From Ignatzschineria sp. (GTDB taxonomy: Bacteria > Pseudomonadota > Gammaproteobacteria > Cardiobacteriales > Wohlfahrtiimonadaceae): a DNA stretch of 8,287 nucleotides. Of the stretch, positions 6,201 to 8,287 are shown piece after piece. The translations under genes were made by a program, and so were the position numbers. The notes beneath the pieces are model-generated. The model was not told the origin of the DNA. It made no database searches and saw nothing but the letters and a program-made list of their open reading frames with translations. The stretch covers positions 1 to 8,287 of the forward strand of contig JASLEF010000246.1 in assembly GCA_030151245.1 (NCBI GenBank), read 5' to 3'. The first letter of the stretch is position 1. The number at the start of each line of letters is the position of its first letter.

Positions 6201-8286
6201 TATCTCCATCTGCCATTCTTTCAGATAAGTTATATGTTTTACCATCTTCTAAAATAAGGCTTGATGTGGAAATACTCATACTTCCGCCAGTAGATACTAC
6301 TGACTCAATAACATTAGATCCTTCTTTAATCTCTATTGCGAATTGGTCATTCGCTTCGAAACGATTAATAATTTCTTTTTTGAAAGTTAAACGAGGTCCT
6401 AATGCATTCGTTAATTTACATGAAATCTGGGCTCCCCCCACAATTTCATTTGCAGGAATCGTCACAGTCCCTTCAGGTGTATAACTTACAGAGGAAATAT
6501 CTCTTCCTCCTACCTCACAAGATGCTCCTACTAAACTCCAGTTAGTATTAGGTGCTATCTGAGTGATCACTACTTCTCGGTTTAACTCATCAAAAACGTG
6601 TTGTGCACCATCTGAGAAATACTGATCTTCTTGAGTAATATTGATCTTAGAGCTTGCTACAGAAGGATGCTCACTGGCAATATTTGAAAACTGGTACTCA
6701 AATTCTCCCGTTCCACCGTATGCCTGTGCAGAAATAGAGAGATCGCCTGGCACAAAGAAGAGGCGATAATCTTCAACTTCCCCATCAATGATCTTACTCC
6801 CTGAACTTGATTCAGTAGCATTTAAACCATCATGAGAACTAACTCTAAATCTTGCATAAGAAGTTGTAGGCTGCTTTACAGATCCCACAGGTACTCGATA
6901 ATCTTTAGTGATATAACCTGCACCATCAGGCTGCTCGTCTGAAATAATTTTATGAGAATCTTTAAATGAACGATTCGCACCATTTTCATCCCAATCTAAC
7001 CAACCACTTAAGAAAGACTTATCTGCAAACTTTCCTTGCACTGAAACTCGGAAAGTATATCTCTCACCTGAGACTAAAACAGCATCTTGAAGTGGTCTAA
7101 AATCATTTGAACCATAATTAGCAATTTCAACACCATCATGCGTAGCGATTAAATCTGCCGCCTCTGATGGTAGATTTCCTGATTGAACAGAGACTTTATC
7201 TCCTAAATGGACAACATTTAACTTCGTTTCAGTAACAACATCCCCAGTAATTCCTAACGCTAAATGCGCAGGACCTTGAGCGGTATTATAACTTGAAGGC
7301 GCATCTGCATAGTTTGACGCACTAGAAAAAACCATCTCAACAGATGGGACGGCTTTATCTGTATTGACCACTACCTTGGAATATGACGCCCACTCACTCG
7401 GTGATCCTTGTTTCGCGGGTGCATCTGTTAACCTACTTGGACATAATCTTGGGCTTGTACTTTCATCAACGCTACCAGTCTGATTATCATAACAATAGTT
7501 CGTAACACTATAAGAACCTACACTTGAACCATTAGCCCATGTTCTTCTTGCTACTTGCCCATCAATAACGGGATTCACGGCTCTAATATAATAAGTTCCA
7601 CTAGTTTGGTCTAATACAAACGAAAAACTTCCAGCACCACCACTAGAAACTGTAGACTTATAAACAGGTCTACCACCCTGCTCTTTCCAGATTTCTAGAT
7701 CAACTCCACCAACACCAGAAACCGACAAATCCCCTGGCCCGGCCCCTGTTCCTGTAGCATCTTGATAAATCTTCCCTTCAATAACCGGGGCTGTTTGACA
7801 ACTAGCTAAGTCTAAAATTGGAATTGGTACAGTTCTATCTCTCCCCCAGTCAGGATCATAGACCTTTCCATTCACTTGCCCTACTTTCTCAAATGTTTGC
7901 TCCAATAAGTTCATGGCATACAACGTCCCATTACCCTGCCCTGCATAGAGCTTGCCATTAAGGAAAGCCATTCCATAAATAGCATGAGACGGTACCGATA
8001 TCTTATCTTCAAATTCAAAAACTTTATTATAAGTCCAAGTATCTGGATCATTACTTGCACCCACATTGAAACGCAAAATAAGCTTTCGATTCCACGAACC
8101 GGCTCCTATCGCCAACACATAAGCATTACCATTCGCATCTATCGCCAGGTCTGCAGAGATATTAAAATCTTGATCCACTCTATCCTCTGGCGTCTCTGGG
8201 GGGATTGCTTTTCGGTTCATCGCTAAAACCCCTCTAGTCTCACCAGAAGGGTCAAATTTTTGGATGGACCAATAATTCTCAGCAGT
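1..8286 (-). CDS. Giant modular surface protein (adhesin-like), internal fragment, open at both ends
   Basis: This is an uninterrupted frame of 2,762 codons, read from 8286 down to 1, with no stop and with family-like sequence up to both window edges, so start and stop lie outside. The order is a DUF6923-like end, an SdrD B-like sandwich, a GEVED region, two prealbumin/SpaA-like domains, then 19 Ig-like units of Big_1/invasin-D3 type. Such proteins are usually exported and act as adhesins or stalks; binding to a host, another cell or a surface is inference. The protein is rich in Asp, Asn, Gly, Thr and Val, with no transmembrane segment or signal peptide visible. All seven Cys (163, 265, 282, 590, 623, 708, 739) are in the first 740 residues. 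An internal ATG (8220..8218) is not a likely start, because domain sequence continues upstream of it. No neighbouring genes or regulatory sites are in the window. The coding assignment is near certain and the function is moderately sure. Confidence 0.97.
259..582 (-). repeat. Ig-like unit 18 (108 aa), close relative of unit 5
   Basis: It runs from 'SIIEASEREIVANG' to 'SYVVGDGIFDDKT'. It is class A, with 'RDSSGHIL' (His where 17 units have Asn), 'VELYFNDGNGPQG' and 'VVDNNDGTYTATITS'. Its exit linker 'VGDGIFDDKT' is longer and more acidic than most. Confidence 0.87.
583..897 (-). repeat. Ig-like unit 17 (105 aa)
   Basis: It runs from 'STIDIDPVEILANG' to 'VTYVAGPYDPNN'. It is class B, with 'RDAHHNPI', 'VNINGVTIGKI', 'DDGRYVGYITSDETGTD' and 'FSVGN'. 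The two histidines in the KDxxGN loop are unusual for this array. Confidence 0.87.
898..1218 (-). repeat. Ig-like unit 16 (107 aa)
   Basis: It runs from 'STILASPNNIRADG' to 'ISYTPGNYILGN'. It is class B, with 'RDKKGNIV', 'IELTDLLLGEF' and 'VEDGLYRGVIVSTTRGSD'. Its late loop 'GAAAPGSEPPR' is proline-rich, unlike the others. Confidence 0.87.
1219..1539 (-). repeat. Ig-like unit 15 (107 aa)
   Basis: It runs from 'SEIKVDPTEIIADE' to 'LVYLPGDVDLSE'. It is class B, with 'KDEFGNNL', 'SLVGLNNGTL', 'EGDGLYKGIIVS' and a glycine-rich late loop 'GVGMGAGGTAS'. Its KDEFGNN segment shares 29 bp exactly with unit 10, although the middles of the two units belong to different classes. Confidence 0.88.
1540..1878 (-). 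repeat. Ig-like unit 14 (113 aa, longest complete unit)
   Basis: It runs from 'STIIVKPSIIVAND' to 'ITYIPGAVSLKE'. It has 'VDSNGNLV', then an enlarged middle 'DDSNANGVFKPLGEDGQF' that inserts several residues before the conserved D-G. The Tyr of DGxY is Phe here. The N-G of the late strand is 'GGQAGQ'. Confidence 0.87.
1879..2181 (-). repeat. Ig-like unit 13 (101 aa, shortest complete unit)
   Basis: It runs from 'SKIELDRKDIIANG' to 'LTYLAGDVDYKK'. It is class B and compact, with 'LDEHENLI', 'VVLVGLSHGDL', 'NGDGTYSGVITSTKAGKD' and 'FSVNG'. The 'GDVD' linker is shared with units 9 and 15. Confidence 0.88.
2182..2505 (-). repeat. Ig-like unit 12 (108 aa), altered turn and exit
   Basis: It runs from 'SEISIVPPVITVGG' to 'LTYNASGFSLIT'. 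It is class B, with 'KDALGNQL', 'ITIVLTGVNLA' and 'GGTSGSFSGELSS' in place of DGxYxxxITS. The closing A/P-G is replaced by N-A-S-G, lengthening the exit linker by one residue and possibly making a bend between units 12 and 13. Confidence 0.86.
2506..2817 (-). repeat. Ig-like unit 11 (104 aa)
   Basis: It runs from 'STISAKPEKITANG' to 'VEYLAGEASELQ'. It is class A, with 'KDQFENDL', 'VTIKIEGTALGQL' and 'VKDNEDGTYSAIVTS'. The N-G motif of the late strand is replaced by 'EVLRVPSS', a change seen in no other unit. Confidence 0.87.
2818..3132 (-). repeat. Ig-like unit 10 (105 aa), atypical first strand
   Basis: It runs from 'VEFFSNPTEIVANN' to 'VKYTPGQAVATK'. It is class A, with 'KDEFGNNL', 'SEVVDHKNGTFTATVKS'. 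Its first strand V-E-F-F replaces the S-(T/E)-I seen in most units. The coding DNA there holds a run of seven A on the plus strand (3120..3126). It shares 29 bp exactly with unit 15. Confidence 0.87.
3133..3450 (-). repeat. Ig-like unit 9 (106 aa)
   Basis: It runs from 'STIVVSPKEIKVGGG' to 'LTYLPGDVDVKN'. It is class B, with 'KDANNNNLNNE', 'ITLLGINVGKV' and 'EDGRYEATVVS'. The usual A-(N/D)-G turn is V-G-G with two extra residues, a change shared with unit 12 ('VGGDE') only. Confidence 0.87.
3451..3768 (-). repeat. Ig-like unit 8 (106 aa)
   Basis: It runs from 'STIVISPSSITANG' to 'LAYTPGPMNLNR'. It is a typical class B unit, with 'RDSFENPI', 'VVQLTGLNIGQL', 'DDGIYSGTITSKEAGED' and 'FTVEGFG'. 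It uses Glu for the Gly of KDxxGN, as do units 1, 7, 11 and 13. Confidence 0.88.
3769..4095 (-). repeat. Ig-like unit 7 (109 aa)
   Basis: It runs from 'SKLTIDRPQIVADK' to 'ITYIAGEVSPTT'. It is class B, with 'LDAEENKP', 'VVFLTGLNVGE', 'DKGLYKIEVIS' and an acidic/Ala-rich insertion 'GADEASAADGADR' where other units have N-G plus a short loop. Confidence 0.87.
4096..4419 (-). repeat. Ig-like unit 6 (108 aa)
   Basis: It starts 'TTITARPLVIEANG', the only unit opening with Thr in place of Ser, and ends 'LTYQTGGMNLGT'. It has 'KDAFGNDV' and 'YDQRGRYVGKMTS'. The closing residues before the linker are T-G rather than A/P-G. The 'GGMNL' linker resembles 'GPMNL' of unit 8. Confidence 0.86.
4420..4737 (-). 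repeat. Ig-like unit 5 (106 aa), close relative of unit 18
   Basis: It runs from 'STISINKKEIVADN' to 'LRYVAGEVSLVE'. It is class A, with 'KDANGNNL', 'VVQLDFNDEGKPFG', 'SEVVDHQDGTYTATIKS' and 'ISFKLEG'. The middle matches unit 18 far better than its neighbours ('LYFNDGNGPQG', 'TQVVDNNDGTYTATITS', 'ITFKLDG'). Confidence 0.88.
4738..5052 (-). repeat. Ig-like unit 4 (105 aa)
   Basis: It runs from 'SEITVSKEKIIADG' to 'ITYLPGKEDLTQ'. It is class B, with 'KDSLGNDI', 'VTISGLKLA' and 'ATEGRYILAVTS'. It is the only class B unit within the first five. The usual aspartate before G-x-Y is replaced by Glu. Confidence 0.87.
5053..5379 (-). repeat. Ig-like unit 3 (109 aa)
   Basis: It runs from 'SIIEITPQDLVADG' to 'VTYTAGKFSDEN'. 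It is class A, with 'FDSKDNQL', an extra loop 'GKDLDGNPY', and 'VTDNEDGTFTAILVSEKTG'. Its linker 'KFSDEN' resembles the 'KVSENN' linker of unit 2, suggesting that units 2 and 3 arose by local duplication. Confidence 0.88.
5380..5712 (-). repeat. Ig-like unit 2 (111 aa)
   Basis: It runs from 'SELNVEPSEIIADG' to 'ITYRAGKVSENN'. It is class A with an enlarged, acidic loop after 'YDSEGNRL' ('SSIDPETGNRIE'), which accounts for its above-average length. The middle reads 'EDDGSFTAIITSEKSG'. Confidence 0.88.
5713..6027 (-). repeat. Ig-like unit 1 (105 aa)
   Basis: It runs from 'SIEIDKSTIVANG' to 'ITYIAGSASA'. It has 'KDVDGENL' in place of KDxxGN and the class A middle 'VVDHNDGTYTIGVTS'. Its strand 'VKVFFTD' has an aromatic pair also seen in units 2, 5 and 18. 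It follows the second prealbumin-like domain. Confidence 0.88.
6028..6393 (-). other. Prealbumin/SpaA-like domain 2 (residues 632-753)
   Basis: The domain starts 'LTFKKEIINRFEANDQFAIE', continues with 'GKTYNLSERM' and 'YDAVMSCTNN', and closes 'NGDDIVCTISNS'. Cys708 and Cys739 form the usual pair position. Lys637 (or Lys636), Glu689 in 'NLSER' and Asn743 in 'CTISN' occupy the places of the Lys-Glu-Asn triad that forms intramolecular isopeptide bonds in CnaB-type domains. The domain could thus carry both a disulfide and an isopeptide crosslink, although that is inferred from motif position only. It joins the Ig array through a short 'AVVPSGQKS' linker. Confidence 0.68.
6394..6753 (-). other. 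Prealbumin/SpaA-like domain 1 (residues 512-631)
   Basis: The domain starts 'LSISAQAYGGTGEFEYQFSN', like the 'LTxxKxVxGGxGxFxF' opening of prealbumin-like modules in bacterial surface proteins. It has the central 'VVITQIAPNTNWSLVGASC' strand pair and ends 'GGAQISCKLTN'. Cys590 and Cys623 sit where family members have a conserved pair, so a disulfide is likely after export. The positions that form an isopeptide bond in CnaB-type domains appear altered: the first-strand Lys is Ala520 and the usual Glu is Gln576, while Asn627 remains. I therefore expect disulfide rather than isopeptide stabilisation here. Confidence 0.7.
6754..7314 (-). other. GEVED-type domain region (residues 325-511)
   Basis: The region begins with 'NYADAPSSYNT' followed by 'AHLALG', a variant of the DFGDAP-SYGT-H motif that precedes GEVED domains. 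'VHLGDKVSVQSG' and 'ATHDGVEI' match the usual LG-x-x-V-D and DDGV blocks, with the second acidic residue lost. The core has 'YTFRVSVQGKF', then 'SGWLDWDENG' (residues 427-436), whose D431-D433-N435-G436 spacing fits a DxDxNG calcium loop. It ends in the signature 'GEVEDYRL' (residues 502-509). GEVED domains occur in secreted multidomain proteins and their ligand is unknown to me. Calcium binding is inference from spacing only. Confidence 0.85.
7315..7569 (-). other. Connector with two cysteines (residues 240-324)
   Basis: This 85-residue link between the SdrD B-like domain and the GEVED region holds Cys265 ('TNYCYDN') and Cys282 ('PRLCPSR'), which could pair. It ends with strand-like 'YSKVVVNTDKAVPSVEMVF', the kind of strand that closes the preceding module in related proteins ('V..V.FGF'). 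The polar Gly/Ser/Asn-rich middle is probably a loop. I recognise no separate domain and infer no activity. Confidence 0.5.
7570..7788 (-). other. SdrD B-like / prealbumin-like beta-sandwich (residues 167-239)
   Basis: The segment opens with 'PVIEGKIYQDATGTG', matching the G-x-V/I-(Y/F)-x-D-x-x-G start of SdrD B-like domains. It continues through 'GGVDLEIWKE', an 'SGGAGSFSFVL' turn and strand, and closes with 'SGTYYIRAV'. This gives the usual seven-strand layout at about 73 residues. In staphylococcal SdrD such domains bind calcium and act as rigid spacers. Here the acidic loop is reduced to one Asp after IYQ, so calcium binding is doubtful. It directly follows the DUF6923-like segment. Confidence 0.7.
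7798..8286 (-). other. DUF6923-like domain, C-terminal part (residues 1-163)
   Basis: The segment has the repeating pattern of propeller-like surface domains: 'SIQKFDPSG', then 'AIDANGNAYVL', an 'LILRFNVG' strand, 'YGMAFLNGKLYAG' and 'GTLYAMNL'. It ends in 'LDLASCQ', where DUF6923-type domains commonly stop before an SdrD B-like module. The front of the domain is cut by the window edge. In known proteins these domains sit at the N-terminal side of secreted multidomain proteins, and no catalytic role is known to me. The assignment is by remembered motif and by domain order, not by a profile search. An unrelated beta-propeller remains possible. Confidence 0.6.
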
Positions 8287-8287
8287 C

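Noticed and set aside
6152..6484. A 110-codon open frame on the plus strand
   Set aside because: It lies wholly antisense to prealbumin-like domain 2 and the end of domain 1, whose minus-strand sequence shows clear family motifs. Its translation has no recognisable domain.
8218..8220. Internal ATG on the minus strand as a possible true start
   Set aside because: The frame stays open upstream to the window edge and 'YWSIQKFDPSG' before it fits the same domain, and no clear ribosome binding site was seen in front of it.
7984..8226. An 80-codon open frame on the plus strand
   Set aside because: It overlaps the DUF6923-like coding sequence in antisense and has basic, low-information sequence without a motif.
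1..8286. Inverse autotransporter (intimin/invasin family) identity for the whole protein
   Set aside because: The Ig units fit, but the sequence directly before them is GEVED and prealbumin-like, not a barrel. Since the N-terminus is outside the window, the family cannot be assigned.

Overview
The window is the inside of one giant gene on the minus strand. Frame-by-frame reading of the reverse complement gives an uninterrupted reading frame of 2,762 codons (positions 8286 down to 1). It has neither a start nor a stop codon of its own in the window, so both ends of the protein lie outside. There is no intergenic DNA, RNA gene, promoter, terminator, mobile element or CRISPR array. Short plus-strand reading frames are antisense shadows of this gene. 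Residue numbers below count from the first complete codon (8286..8284), not from the true N-terminus.

The product is a modular, almost certainly extracellular protein. From the N-terminal side (high coordinates) it has: (1) the end of a DUF6923-like, propeller-type domain (residues 1-163); (2) an SdrD B-like/prealbumin-like beta-sandwich (167-239); (3) a cysteine-containing connector (240-324); (4) a GEVED-type region with an 'ADAPSSY' front motif, a DxDxNG acidic loop and the signature GEVEDY (325-511); (5) two prealbumin/SpaA-like domains, each with a cysteine pair (512-631 and 632-753); (6) a tandem array of bacterial Ig-like domains of the Big_1/invasin-D3 type, with 18 complete units of 101-113 residues and a 19th cut by the window edge (754-2762).

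The head region probably carries any specific binding function. The Ig array would act as a long stalk holding it away from the cell, or as an adhesive filament. The head holds all seven cysteines and all the tryptophans I found; the array of about 2,000 residues has none of either. The repeats fall into two sequence classes interspersed along the array. A 29-bp exact DNA match between repeats 10 and 15 points to recombination or recent copying between units.

The DNA is AT-rich by eye, with frequent TTA, AGA and GAT codons. Big_1/invasin-D3 domains suggest a Gram-negative bacterium, most likely a low-GC gammaproteobacterium, but this is a weak inference and the genus cannot be decided from the window. 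The secretion route is also unknown, because the signal peptide and C-terminal anchor are outside.
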